From positions 132,218 through 196,217 of the forward strand of contig VTPC01090708.1 of assembly GCA_011009095.1 (NCBI GenBank): 64,000 bases of DNA, in the 5' to 3' direction. Below the pieces are notes generated by a model. That model worked only from the letters and a program-made list of their open reading frames with translations. It had not been told where the DNA came from and did no database searches. Both the position numbers and the translations under genes were made by a program. Positions 51,101 through 62,635 of this stretch are shown in pieces. The DNA comes from Ignelater luminosus. Lineage: Eukaryota > Arthropoda > Insecta > Coleoptera > Elateridae. The stretch's first letter is position 1, and each line of letters opens with the position of its first letter.

Positions 51101-54100
51101 ATATCCTGTCTCCGCAACACGTGTTGCTACATTTTGGATTGTTTTGTGTTCTGGATGACGGCAGTTCGGAAATCTTTCTCTGTACAAACGCTGGGAAACA
51201 TGAGCGTTATTATTACAAGCGCCTAAAACTTTTAACATATCGACGTATTCTCTGTTAGTATACCGTGCCATTTTGAATTAGAAAATACTTTTGAAGCTTT
51301 CAAGAGTCAAGAAATGATACAAATTAGATAAACGTCAAAGTCAAGTGATTAATCGTTTTTGAAATTTCAAGTTACTTGTTTTGTATTTGAGTTTGATAAT
51401 AAACTGCAAATTAGAAAATGTTAATTCTTCATTCAAATTTTACCTTAAAACGGCTTCGCTTTCGGGATTTCAGTATTTTTAGTGTTTGTCTTATTTTTCA
51501 TTGTAGAACATAATATACGAGTGCTGGGAAGTGAATATTGATTCACCCTGTATAAGTAGTGCGGGTCAAAATATTAGACACGTGTGTTTTTGTATCGGCT
51601 GAGTTTAATGTTAAAGGGTAGATATCCAGATGGTTCAAATTACAAAGTTTCATATTTTCTTATTCCCTATCAAACAGATCTTTCGTTTACGTTCATCCTC
51701 AACCCCCACTCTACGGAACCCACCTCCTTTTTTATATACTTTTAATTTTTTTCTTACTAATTTTGTTTGAGATTACTTACTATGTAATTTTAAGAGTTAC
51801 GTGTATTTTGTTTTTTTAAATCCGTGTTTGTTCGACGAAACCAGATTTCTTAAAATTTTCCTTTTGGCGAATTTTTATTCCCGTTTTTAAAGTAAAATTG
51901 GATGCAGATCGTAGCGTCGACTGTAGTTTTTTTCCGCCATTTCCTTTACACCCTGTACACAAACGCGTTTTGTTGTTATACTACAAGCCAATTCTAAAGA
52001 TCTTGTAATAGTGGGGAATTAGAATTGAATTGAATATAAAAGAAAAACCGCTGTCTATTGGAGAGGTAAAAAGACAGGTAACAGGTAATTGAGTACCCTA
52101 CAAAATAAATTTAAGAAATAAAGTGCACTGCGCAATTAAAGCAATGGGCACGTTACATTAGTCACAGAAGAACCTATCGTGAAAAAGGGATGAAAATAGC
52201 AATCCACGCTCTGAACCAATATATGGAAACGATGAAAAAAGTAATATCATTTCATGATGTAACTATTCAAAGATGGACTATACAAGCAAGCTTAGAAGCA
52301 GGAATACCCCTGAAGAGTGTGTGGAAAAACTTAGTTTGTTATTTGGGGATGCAGCACAATTCAAGACTATGGTTTACAAATGTGGAAGACCAACGTTTGA
52401 TGACGATGTTCGCGAAGGCCGTCCACGCACCTCTGTTGTCACGAAAAACATCAATGCTTGCGTGAAATGATTAAAGCAGATCGGTATGTGACATACAGTG
52501 AAATAGAAGGATCCTTCGGCGTTGCGGCGAAACAAATACATATCATTTTGCATGATCATTTGAATGTAAGGCGGCTTTGCAGTCGTTGGATCCCTCACAA
52601 TTTGACAAAATCGTAAAAACAGGCACTTGTCAATTGTTGCAAAGAAATTCTCAAAAGATTCGACCATGATCGTTCAAATTCTGCGTATTACATCTTAACA
52701 GATGACGAAACATGGATATGTTCGTATGAGCCTGAAACTAAACAGCAATCGACTGCAGGGGTATTTCAAAGTGAACCAAAACCAACAAAAGTGATGTGTT
52801 CACGAAGCTTTTCGATAAAAATAATTGCTTGTTCCTCGGAAAAACGGGTCACGTTGCAACTGTCGCATTAGAAGCACAACGACCTGTAGATTTTTTTGAG
52901 CAGTGGAAATATCACATTAATGACTCGTTGCTTATATTCGCCTGATTTATCGCCCAATGACTTCTTTTTGAGAAAGGGCGATTAATAAGTAGCTAAACAT
53001 TTTCTAATGAAGAACGTGTATTAAAAATAAAAATACAAAAACATTAAGCAATTGACATAAACAACATGACATTATGTGTTTACTTTAGTTAGTTCTAAAA
53101 AACAAAGATGGCGGGAGCGTTAGTGTCATCATAATACAAATTGAGAAAATTGTCATTCTTTGTCACTTTTTGTTTCCAAAAATCAAAAACAAAATGCGTG
53201 GCAAGCGTTTTTCATCGCCTGAAGAGGCCGTTGAAGCATTTAAATTATTTTTTTCCGAGGTACTCGTTCAGAGTGGAGAAAATGCTTCGAAGATTGTTTT
53301 TATCGAATGCAAAAGTGTATAGATGTTAAAGACGAGATTCTGAGAAGCAATAAAGCAATTTACATAACGTAATGTGTGTTTTGTTTTACGTTTTCCGCAA
53401 ATTTCAGCAATGATTCTCGTATAACAACAAAACCCGTTCGTATATTTTATAACTTGACTACAGGAGTAACTTATTTTTATATTTAGCAGTCGCTTTCTAA
53501 ATGCCGCGAGAAGTAATCAAAAGTTACAATCTCCATCACATTTTACATTAAAAACGGAAATAGAAATTCGTCAAAAGGCAAATTTTAGATAATCTGTTTT
53601 TGTCGAACGAACCCGGATTTCGGTGGGTGGGGGTTGCGGGTGAACATAAACAAACGATTTGTTTGTACCACCTGCTAGGGAATAAAAAGATATAAAACTT
53701 TGCAATTGGAACCATCTTAATATTTACTACCAAAGATGAAAATTGTAGGAGTGAGTTTCAAAGAATTTTGTTTAGGAGGTGGGAATTGATTCTCTGCCCT
53801 GGAATCAGTTTAGCAGCGCAGTGGGCAGAGCTATTCAGGTTAATTATGCATGTATTGTCCGAAATCATTACTACTGACTAGTAATGATGGTGGTTGGCAT
53901 ATACAGTTGACTTCCAACTGCCAAAAAAATAATATCCAGTGATAATTTACATATTTTCCAGCTATCAGATGTGTTACAGACTACGACTGATAGATGACTT
54001 TTATAGCGTTTTCAATCAACGCCCTTCTTTGAGTTTATAGAATTATGTTAGTTTATTAAGCTTTAGATACGCAGCTGATTGGCTTACAGCATCCCAGACC

Positions 54101-57100
54101 GTTGACAAAGCTACCAACTTAATGTCCTTGATATAGTTTTAGTTTCAAGCCAGATTCTGAGGCCTATTAAGTGCGCTTTGGACTTAACGCACTAGATTTA
54201 ACTGATCATTCTAGACTATTCCAGGGCCTCATTTTTCATAACTTTTTATTTATTTTTAGCTAACTTTGATATCTAACAGCGTTTTTGATTTAGTGTACTA
54301 AGACACCCTGAGTTACTTTTTAAAAACATTTGTTGAAGAATGACATAAATGTTCTCAGTTCACACAGTGCGGTACTAAAAAAAAAAGATGGCAATCTAAA
54401 CACCTCACCAGTAAAAGGTTTGAGAGATGGCGTGACTACTTTAGAGATTTACTTAAATTCCACACTACACAAATTATAATTCCATTTTGACGAGAGTACT
54501 TAAAGTGGACGCCAATACCTCTACGAAAATGCTACTATTTCCTATTTTTACAAAGACTAAAAAGGTCTTTTGAGTCCAAAAAAGCAATATTCGTCAATAA
54601 ATCCCGCCTCTGGAAAGTGCTGGGTGGATTGAGTAGCTCAGAATCTGCCAGTGCCAGTCCCAAGCCCGGAAAAAGGAGAAGGCTTGGGCAATAGGCTAAC
54701 TACTTATTCCCGTGAAAAAACTATGCAGTTAAAAATCCTAATAAACCTCGGGATTTAAACAGAAAATCTTTAAGACGACGTAAGAAACGAAAATGGAATA
54801 TGATTTTTGGTTGTTGGAACATACAAGATATCCGTACAAAAGAAGTAGAAATATTTAAAGAATTAGCGCATAACATAGATATAGCCGTACTAAGCAAAAC
54901 AAAGAAAAAAGAAAACGGAGGCGAGATTAAGGGAGATTATATACACTTATTCAGTGGGATACAAAAAGAAAAAAGAGCAAAAGCAGGGGTATCAATAGCA
55001 GTTAAGAAAAAATTGATGAAAAAAAATAAAAAACTGGACGCCAGTAAATGAAAGAATCATACGGATGGAGATCGAGACTTTTGATTATACCGTAAAAATA
55101 ATTAGTATTTATGCACCAACCGACGATTTAACAATAGAGATAAAGGAAGAATTTTATGAGCAACTGACTGAAATACTAAAAAAGACAGCTAAGAGAACTA
55201 AAGTAATTTTGCTTGGAGACTTTAACGCAAGAGTAGAGAAACGTGTAAAAGACCAGATAGTAGGATAATATGAAGAAGAAACAGTAAACGATAGCGGAAC
55301 CCGACTTATTGAGCTGTGCGAACAACATACGTTAAAGATACAAAATGGGTTCTTCTCCCAACGGGATGTACATAAATATACATGGAGTCAGCCTACTAGA
55401 AATTTAAAATCTATTATTTATTACTGTATTACTTCACAAAAAACAAGAATTAGCATCACAGACACAAGGGTAAAAAGAGGAGCTATTTGCAGATCCGACC
55501 ACTATTTGTTGAAGATATCTTGTAAATTAAGACACACCCTCTACACTGCTACAAAACAAAATCTAGAAGAAAACAATATAAAAATAGAGTACCCAAAATA
55601 AATAGCTTTCAAAACGACGCCGTGATATTCCTATTATAAGCTAGCATTAGCAGAAAAAGTCCAGAACATACCCGATGGTACCCCAGAGCAAATGTACAAT
55701 TATTTGAAGAAATTCCTACACCAAACAGCAAAAGAAATAATAGAAGAGGTGAATCAAAACAAGGAATAGTTGACAAACTCTTGGTGGAATGAATACCTAG
55801 AAGAAATGGTAGTAGAAAAGAAAGAAATGTATAACAGGTGGTTAAATACCAAAGACCCGAAAGATATTGGTATATGATAAAGAAGGAAGTAACCAAAGCC
55901 AAAGCATTGGGAAAAAACGTGCACGCACCTGGACAATACGCTAGGAAGGTCAAAGTCAAGGACGGCATGGAAAATAATAAAAGAACTAAACAAAAACACA
56001 TCTGAAAAAGTGACGATTTCTCCAATCAGCTTACAAGAATAGAGAAATTATTATACAGAGTTACTGACAGAACATCGACCGCAACTTCAAAATTTGGAGT
56101 ACAAAATAGAAAATACAACAAATAAAGGTGAACTGATATCAGTAGAAGAAATAAAAATGAACTACGATATATGAAAAATAATAAAGCCCAGGGACCGGGA
56201 GGTATACCTGTGGAACTGTTGAAACACGCACCGTAAGCAGTAATAAAAGTATTGTGCAAAATTTTTAATAAATGCCTAGCTGGAAACCCCGTACCCAACG
56301 AATGCAAACTAGCATGCATCAGCTCAATTCACAAAAAGGACGATAAAAAGATCTGCACAAACTATAGGGGTTTGAGCGTGACGGCATCCACGGGTAGACT
56401 GTGTGGCAGGGTATTGAGAAACAAAAATTGAAGACCAAATGAATGAAATAGAAGAGCAGAGTGAATTTAGACCTAGACGATCCTGTACAGACAATTTGTT
56501 TTGATTAAAGCAGCTCGCAGAAAAGACTCTTGCTTATGGAAGCCAACTGCATTTGGTGTTTGTAGATTTAAAAAAAAGGAAACGACAGCATTCCAATCGC
56601 AAAATTGAGATATGTCATGGAAAACAACAACATTGACCATCAATACATAAGGGCTGCAAAAGAATTTTATAGAGATAACTTCAGCAGCATCAAAGAAAAA
56701 GGAAAACTATCTGAACCCTTTGCTGCCTATCCCCAACGTTATTTAAGATATATATATATATATAAGTTCGGTGCTAACAGAATGGTCACGGCAATGCAAC
56801 AAAATGGGAGCTCAATTGGGGGAAGAAACAATGCATACTATGTTATTTGCGGATGACCAAGATGTTCTTGCGGAAGATATGGAGATGATGAGAAAGCTCA
56901 TACAGTGTTATGACAAGTGGCACTTAGAAATAAACATGGACAAAACGCAATATATGGTAATTGACGATGAAGGGCAGGATTTACTTCTTGAAACAGGAAA
57001 AATTAAAAATACCAAAAAGTACGATTACTTAGGAGTGCTGTTAACTAAAGACAGAAAGGATAATAGAGACATTTTGAGGAAAATAGGCAGGGGAAGAGCA

Positions 57101-60100
57101 ATAACAAACAAATTAAATTCAATACTGTGAAATAAGAATGTAAGAAACAAAACTAAAATAAATATGTTTAGATCACTTAGTAACTTATGGAGCTGAAGTT
57201 TGGACGCTGAGTAAAGAGTCAAAGCGAAGAATAAACACGATGGAAAATAATTATTTAAGAAGATGTTACGGTGTCACTCATCGATAGCATAAAAACAGAG
57301 ACCATCAAGGAAAGACTAAAAGTAGAGAAGACATTATCCGACAAAGTAGAAGAAAAACAACTATCTTGGTATGGGCACATGAAAAGAATGAAGGACCATA
57401 GGTTACCAAAAAGGTGCTATGATTGGATACCAAAACGACGAAGGAAGAAAGGCAGACCAAGAACGCGATGGAAGGATGGAATTGAAACAGCAATGTATAG
57501 AAGAGATTTGCAGGAGGCAATGGCAATTAAGATGCAGTAAACGGCAAAGAGAGCTGTAGCAAAGCTGCTTTATATATATAAGTGTTTGCAACGCACTCTC
57601 AGAATATACTCTCCAAACACAATATTTAGCCAAGAGTATGAAGACAGATTGCAAACGTAAACCAACAAAAAGTCGGGCTCTTAAAAAGAAATAGCACTAA
57701 ATTGATCATACCCTTATGAAACCGAAGAATCAGAAGATTTATCACTAGCAGTTTTTGATTTAAATGGAAATTAAGATTATTATGTATACAGGGTGTATTA
57801 TTTCAGGCAGAGAATATCAACGCTACTCGATTCTGCATCAAAAACTATGCTAGAAACTCTAGTACCAATTTGTTGTTAACTCTTCGGTTGTAAAAATATT
57901 AAGAGTCGTATATTTTTTTATAATTTGCTTATGACTGCCTAAAATTATTAAATAAAAGTAACCACCCATAGTTTAGGTACCAGAAAACATAAATCAATCT
58001 TATTTTTTTCCCATTTACCAGCAATTCTCTTTAAAATGGTTTTTACATAATGCAATTGCTTTGATTTACTTGTTGTAGAAGATATTGCAATACTGTATTT
58101 ACCTAGAAACATTAATAATAACGACCTGCAAAAATGTTACTAAGGTAACCACGTTAATAAACTTATGGCTATGACCTATTCTTGCTCTACTTACAATTTT
58201 CGTACAGCGTTGCAAGTATTAAAAATTTTAACTGATCTTTATTTCGAAAACTATGCGTTTAAGACAAAAAACTTTTTGTTCAACTTTTCAAGGAGAACCG
58301 AGTGGTGCTAATATTCTCTTCCTGATATAATACACCCTGTATAACTGACCAGACGTCACATAACTCTCCGGAATACTGAATGCTAGAGGCAGTTAATCAG
58401 AGTATTTAAGAAAAAAAAAGAAACTGGCATTTTTAGTTAGCACGGTAAACGGTAGACCTATTTAATTTTTGTTTTGCACTAGAAGATAAAAAAACTACTT
58501 AAAATGGTCAAATGGTAAAAGGTACTGTTCATGTGTTTTAAAAAATTCTTAAAGATCATGCTTTCCTCTTTTGCTAGGCATCTAACATCTAACATCAACT
58601 ACATATTTGAATAGAAGTTCCTTACAAGAAATTCATTCGAACTTCTAAAGTTTTCCACTTCTTTGATACTGTTTGAGATCTCTGAATAAAAAAAGTCTTG
58701 TAGCCGAAAGGCAGCAAGTTATAGCCGACCAGCGTATAATTGACACGAAAAGGCACTTTAAGGATCGTAGAATCGAATTTTCACAAGTATCACACAATTT
58801 GTAGTGAACTCAAAGAACAAATGAAATTTACATCACTTACCTGAAAGATAAATGTTTCCTTAAAAAGTGGATTTGGTTGTCCTCTTCTAACAGTAGTTTT
58901 ACTATAACCAAGTTGTTGCCCAGTACTACTAACAAGGTGTAATTTAACATATGTGTCTGGCGCACGATTCAACGCCAAATTCCTGTAAAACAACCTTCTC
59001 ATCATGTATCATTTCAACTGCATGTGCTTTGATAGTTTTATTACCTAAAATGTGATCCTTTCACTACTTCTACGCTAAGTCTACCCGTGGTTGCATTATA
59101 TGATAAACCGAGTAATAATTCAGGTACACCGCCGTGTTGCATTGAATGTGTTGATCCCGTACTGTCTGATCGAGCTAAACTCATTAAGTCACCTGTGTAT
59201 CCGCTTAACTGAAACAATGAAGTTTTTAATAATTGGGCATACGATGATTTATGAATTATTGTTTCTTACTGTAGTATTAGCCCGTGGTTCTAAATTTAAC
59301 CAGAGATTGTTTTCTAATTCGAGATTTATATTTGCAAAGCTAACAATCGCTTCGCCAATGAGACGCTCTCTGCGCATTCTTTCACAGCCATACAATCGCA
59401 GTCTTATCCCCATTGAATTTACATCTTCTGGGTTTACTCTGTGTAAAAGAAAACTTTCCATGTACTGTGGGTTATCTCCCGATCTAATTTTTGTTTTGTG
59501 CTTTTGCTTTTTACTTGGTAATAAAATCAACCGCACCTAAAAGAGTTGAGTTGTAACGACAGAAATCAATTCATGGATGTTGAGAATTCTTACCTGCGTG
59601 TGTGTGGGTTGACCTCTATCACGACTAGGAATATCCCTTGCCTGTAGTACATGCACAGTCATCTTTCGCATGGGTGCATCGTATAACAGAGCAATTTCCA
59701 AATGTCCACATTTACTTACTAATTGTGTGTCTGGTTCAGATCCAATACACGAAAGCATCTCAGTACCATCAGCTTCCGTATTCATTAAAACTATACACTG
59801 TAAGCACAGAAAATCGTAAAACTACAGGTTTAAGTATTGCTTGATAGAAAACTTACATCTCTGGAACTATTGGTGTGAATATTATGTTGTGCAATTTTAC
59901 AATCTGTGTCCAACTTTTGGTACTCATCATTTTGATTGTCAATTTTTGTTTCTCTTAATTCGTTCGGAGGTCTAAAATCAAAGATTGATAAGATCTAGTT
60001 TAAACAGGTTTTGGTTGTTTTGTGAATTATTTACCTATGACTACTGTTAATTTCTGCAGTAACTCTAGTTGAACCAACGCCTTGTTTCTCACCGACAGAA

Positions 60101-60299
60101 CTAGTTGTCGAGCTACAGCAAGAACTATTACTGCTAATTCCAACTCTACCTTTTTCTACTAACGAAATTAAGTCGTGTGATGTTCTTGGAGGATAGTATG
60201 GCCCCATTGTACCTGAAGATACCTGACTATTTGTTTTGTTTCCTCCCATTTCAGATTCTGAACTAGAATCTCCTCCGACATCAAACGAATATGCTTTCA
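48164..60299 (-). CDS. Syt14: Synaptotagmin 14-like C2-domain protein (3' part)
   Basis: Seven exons on the minus strand: 60299-60035, 59971-59857, 59797-59594, 59536-59270, 59208-59045, 58982-58841 and 48364-48164, all GT-AG with agreeing phases, about 451 aa. The 5' exons with the N-terminal anchor are not seen. A serine-rich linker precedes C2A (LEIALLYDAPMRKMTVHVLQ to LWLNLEPRANTT) and C2B (LLLGLSYNATTGRLSVEVV to the ICRWHVLVQS end). The usual calcium-binding aspartates are missing: C2A loop 1 reads RDRGQPTHTQ without SDPY, and loop 3 reads YGCERMRRERL. This fits Syt14/16, which bind membranes without calcium. GWFSLGLNSSGAEELAHW near the C-terminus is typical of Syt14/16. Intron 6 is about 10.5 kb and packed with transposons. 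Confidence 0.9.
48365..49011. other. Syt14 large intron, two short repeat copies
   Basis: Two related stretches (about 48565-48700 and 48775-48880) share GAATATACTC, AAACACTCGT and ACACTAAACAA; a third relative lies at 25222-25335. They are non-coding and of unknown family. Confidence 0.45.
49014..51550 (-). mobile_element. IS630-type transposon with DUF4817 transposase and ~200-bp inverted repeats
   Basis: Ends start CAGGGTGAGTCAAGATTCAC at left and CAGGGTGAATCAATATTCAC at right (complement), with TA duplications (49012-49013, 51551-51552). Inverted similarity reaches about 200 bp. The minus strand encodes MARYTNREYVDMLKVLGACN (DUF4817-type DNA-binding domain, 51271-51050), then HNVLFTDEA (first aspartate) and, at 50400-50490, GRGGPIMWPPWSPDLTP (third catalytic region). 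Frames are broken. The stretch 49260-50240 looks unrelated and holds an ACACCCTGTATA end near 49590, so a second element may be nested there. Confidence 0.78.
51616..53731 (+). mobile_element. Mori-like mariner relic with long inverted repeats
   Basis: The left arm (GATGGTTCAAATTACAAAGT at 51630-51649, then ATTCCCTA and CAACCCCCAC) is inverted at 53600-53720, over about 110-130 bp. Between them a mariner-type transposase is recognisable in pieces: VTYSEIEGSFGVAAKQIH, LCSRWIPHNLTKS, LTDDETWICSYEPETKQQST, YSPDLSPNDFF and a C-terminal RSEWRKCFEDCFYRMQKCID. Many stops and frameshifts. Exact ends and the TA duplication are uncertain. Confidence 0.68.
53732..54589. other. Syt14 large intron, unassigned
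   Basis: No gene or element recognised. Confidence 0.4.
54590..57580 (+). mobile_element. LINE with endonuclease and reverse transcriptase, near full length but broken
   Basis: It begins with the leader typical of the family (CTCAGAATCTGCCAGTGCCA at 54638-54657), then an endonuclease (IFGCWNIQDIRTKEVEIF, IISIYAPTDD, ILLGDFNARV), and a reverse transcriptase with KAQGPGGIPVELLK, IHKKDDKKICTNYRGLS and LFADDQDVLAEDM. The FADD box is intact. A C-terminal segment (SWYGHMKRM, KGRPRTRWKDGIE) ends at TAA 57538-57540. At least half a dozen stops or frameshifts are seen. RTE/L2-like, clade unresolved. It lies sense to the plus strand, antisense to Syt14. Confidence 0.82.
57789..58339. mobile_element. 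551-bp MITE with CAGGGTGTATTAT ends
   Basis: The left end CAGGGTGTATTATTTCAGGC and the right complement CAGGGTGTATTATATCAGGA continue in similarity through AGAGAATATCAACGC. TA duplications are at 57787-57788 and 58340-58341. Non-coding. It is in the Syt14 intron. Confidence 0.75.
58342..58840. other. End of the Syt14 large intron (gene orientation: its start)
   Basis: Nothing recognised beyond the splice donor at 58840/58839 on the minus strand. Confidence 0.4.
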
Positions 60300-60611
60300 C
60301 TGTAACAAAAAGAAACACGAATTAAACGTGGCTTTATGTTTATTATTAAGTTGACTGTCTTTTTGATTAAATGCAATGTTAATAATATATAATTTTAGAA
60401 TGGGAGTTGAATATAAGTAGAAAACAGTATAAATGATAGATACTTAACTAATTCTCTGTTAATCTCCACTAAGAATCTATTTCCTAAGAGTTACAGCACA
60501 TCAAGGCCAGTGACATGCACCAGCCATGAATTAATATGAAACAGAAACTGTGACCTTTTCCAATAGAATAGAATGATTGTAATCTCTGGTTCAGCAGTAG
60601 GGGAGAAGTGG

Positions 60612-60984
60612 GAACAGTGTCACAGTGGGTACAGTGAAACACTTTGCTTTTCTCTATCAAAACATATTTATTAATTGACGAATTTTCAGTGTGTATTACC
60701 CCTTAGTAGCTAAGCTAAGTAATTTTTTTTAAGTATGTAATAAATAGTTGTTTAATGTGACTTGTCTACATTTTTTATGTGAAGTGCTATTTCATGTAAG
60801 GTAAGTATCTGGTTAAGTTTTCTTCAATTTATTGGTTACATAAGACATTTCTCGATATATTTAAAAGTGGGTTATTTCTAATATGGTCGATATGGGTACA
60901 GTGATACATTCTATTTTAGGGTACGGTGGAACACTATAAAAATATGGGTACAGTGGTACAGTGTTCCACCGTACCCATATTTTT
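60612..60984 (+). repeat. Repeated GGGTACAGTG motifs and alternative hairpins in the pogo-like leader
   Basis: GGGTACAGTG or close variants occur at about 60628, 60894, 60919 (GGGTACGGTG) and 60945. GGGTACGGTGGAACAC (60919-60934) is a perfect 16-bp complement of 60961-60976. AAATATGGGTAC just before 60951 can instead pair with GTACCCATATTT at 60971-60982. These are candidate transposase-binding sites. Confidence 0.6.
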
Positions 60985-61340
60985 AAAATCTTATGTAAAT
61001 AAATTGTTTTTAAAGCAAATGTAGTATTACTTAGGTTCTTTCTTTTGCAGAAGAAATGCCTCGAATACCAAAGTTGATTAATAGAATAATGGGAAATACC
61101 CCAAGAGATGTTATGAAAGAGGCTGTATCAAAAATGCATAATGATGTCTATGGTTTGAGACAGGCCAGCAAAGTTTATGGAATACCTGTAACGACTCTGC
61201 AAAGATATTTGTTAAAGTTTAAGTAAACAGCAAATAGTGATATAAAGAACTGTAGATTTACACCTAATTATAGCGTAAATAAAGTTTTTTCTATGGCAGT
61301 AGAAAAGGAATTAATAGTATATTATTCAACGAGCACATTA

Positions 61341-62635
61341 ACACATGGGCTGAAAAGTCCCGGGCCAAACAAATAGATGGTGCTAGTTCTATTGCATTCA
61401 CCGCTTTTTCAGTTAGTACTAACCTTCAAAAGACAGCTGTTAAAATTTCATGATATTCTATTCATTATTTTGTGAGTTATTGTGCTAAGAGTGACGCTAC
61501 TTTTGTTATTTTCAAAACAATGGATCAAAAACAATTTCGTGTTTTAATTTTACACTGCTTCTTGATGGGAAAAAATACCGTTCAAGCGAAGCAATGGCTT
61601 GAAAAGTGTTATGGGGACTCCGCTCCATCAGAAACAACAATAAAACGTTGGTTTGCTGACTTCAAACGTGGTCGTAGAAACACCGATGATGCAGAACGCA
61701 GTGGACGTCCAAACGAGGCGGTAACACCAGAAAACATCAAAAAAATCCACAAAATCGTTTTGAATGATCGAAAAGTGAAGTTGCGTGAGTTAGCTGACAT
61801 TGTAAAGATATCAAAAGAACGTGTTGGCTTTATATTGCATGAGCATTTGACTATGAGAAAGCTCTGCTCAAAGTGGGTGCCGCGTTTGCTCACTGTTCAC
61901 CAAAAACAAGAACGTGTTGATGTTTCTGAGCAGTGTTTGGCCATGTTTAAACGTAACAAACCGGAATTTTTGCGTCGATATGTGACAATGGATGAAACAT
62001 GGATCCACCACTTCACTCCGGAATCAAAACGATCGTCATCTGAGTGGACAGCAACTGGTGAACCTCGTCCAAAGCGACCGAAAGCACAACAATCGGCTGG
62101 AAAGGTTATGGCCTCGGTATTTTGAGATGTGCGTGGTGTAATATTCATCGACTATCTTGAGAAGGGAAATACAATCAACAGTGAATATTATATAGCGTTA
62201 TTGGAGCGTTTGAAGGCCGAAATTGCAAAGAAACGACCGCATATGGCAAAGAAAAAAATTTTGTTTCATCAAGACAACGCACCGTGTCACAAGTCAATCA
62301 AAACAATGGCAAAACTACATGAATTGAACTTCGAATTGCTCCCACATCCACCGTATTCGCCAGATTTGGCTCCCAGCGACTACTGGCTGTTCGCAGACCT
62401 AAAAAAAATGCTTGCCGGTAAGAAATTTCGCTCGAATGAAGAGGTTATCGCTGAAACTGAGTTCTATTTTGAGGCAAAAGATAAATCGTTCTACAAAAGT
62501 GGTATTGAAATGTTAGAGCGGCGCTGGAATGATTGCGTTGTTCTTGATGGAAATTACGTTGATGAATAAAGCTAATTTTGAACAAAAAAAAACCGTGTTT
62601 TCTTTGTTAGGCCTGGGACTTTTCAGCCCATGTGT
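61341..62635 (+). mobile_element. irritans-type mariner element, copy 2
   Basis: A 1295-bp element nested in the pogo-like transposon, with TA duplications (61339-61340, 62636-62637). The terminal repeats match copy 1 except for two bases in the left one (CCCGGGCCAAAC instead of CCCAGGCCTAAC). The transposase reads from ATG 61520; all three aspartates are present with 34 residues between the last two (MDETW, HQDNAPCH, APSDYW). The only visible fault is an in-frame TGA (62123-62125) at the tryptophan codon of VFWD, exactly as in copy 1. Confidence 0.95.
61520..62569 (+). pseudogene. mariner transposase with single in-frame TGA (copy 2)
   Basis: Reading frame of the element at 61341-62635, about 349 codons, the usual mariner length. 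Helix-turn-helix N-terminus, DD34D catalytic core, end GNYVDE. The TGA at codon 202 is the only interruption. About 97-98% identical to copy 1 by eye, so both are recent. Confidence 0.9.
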
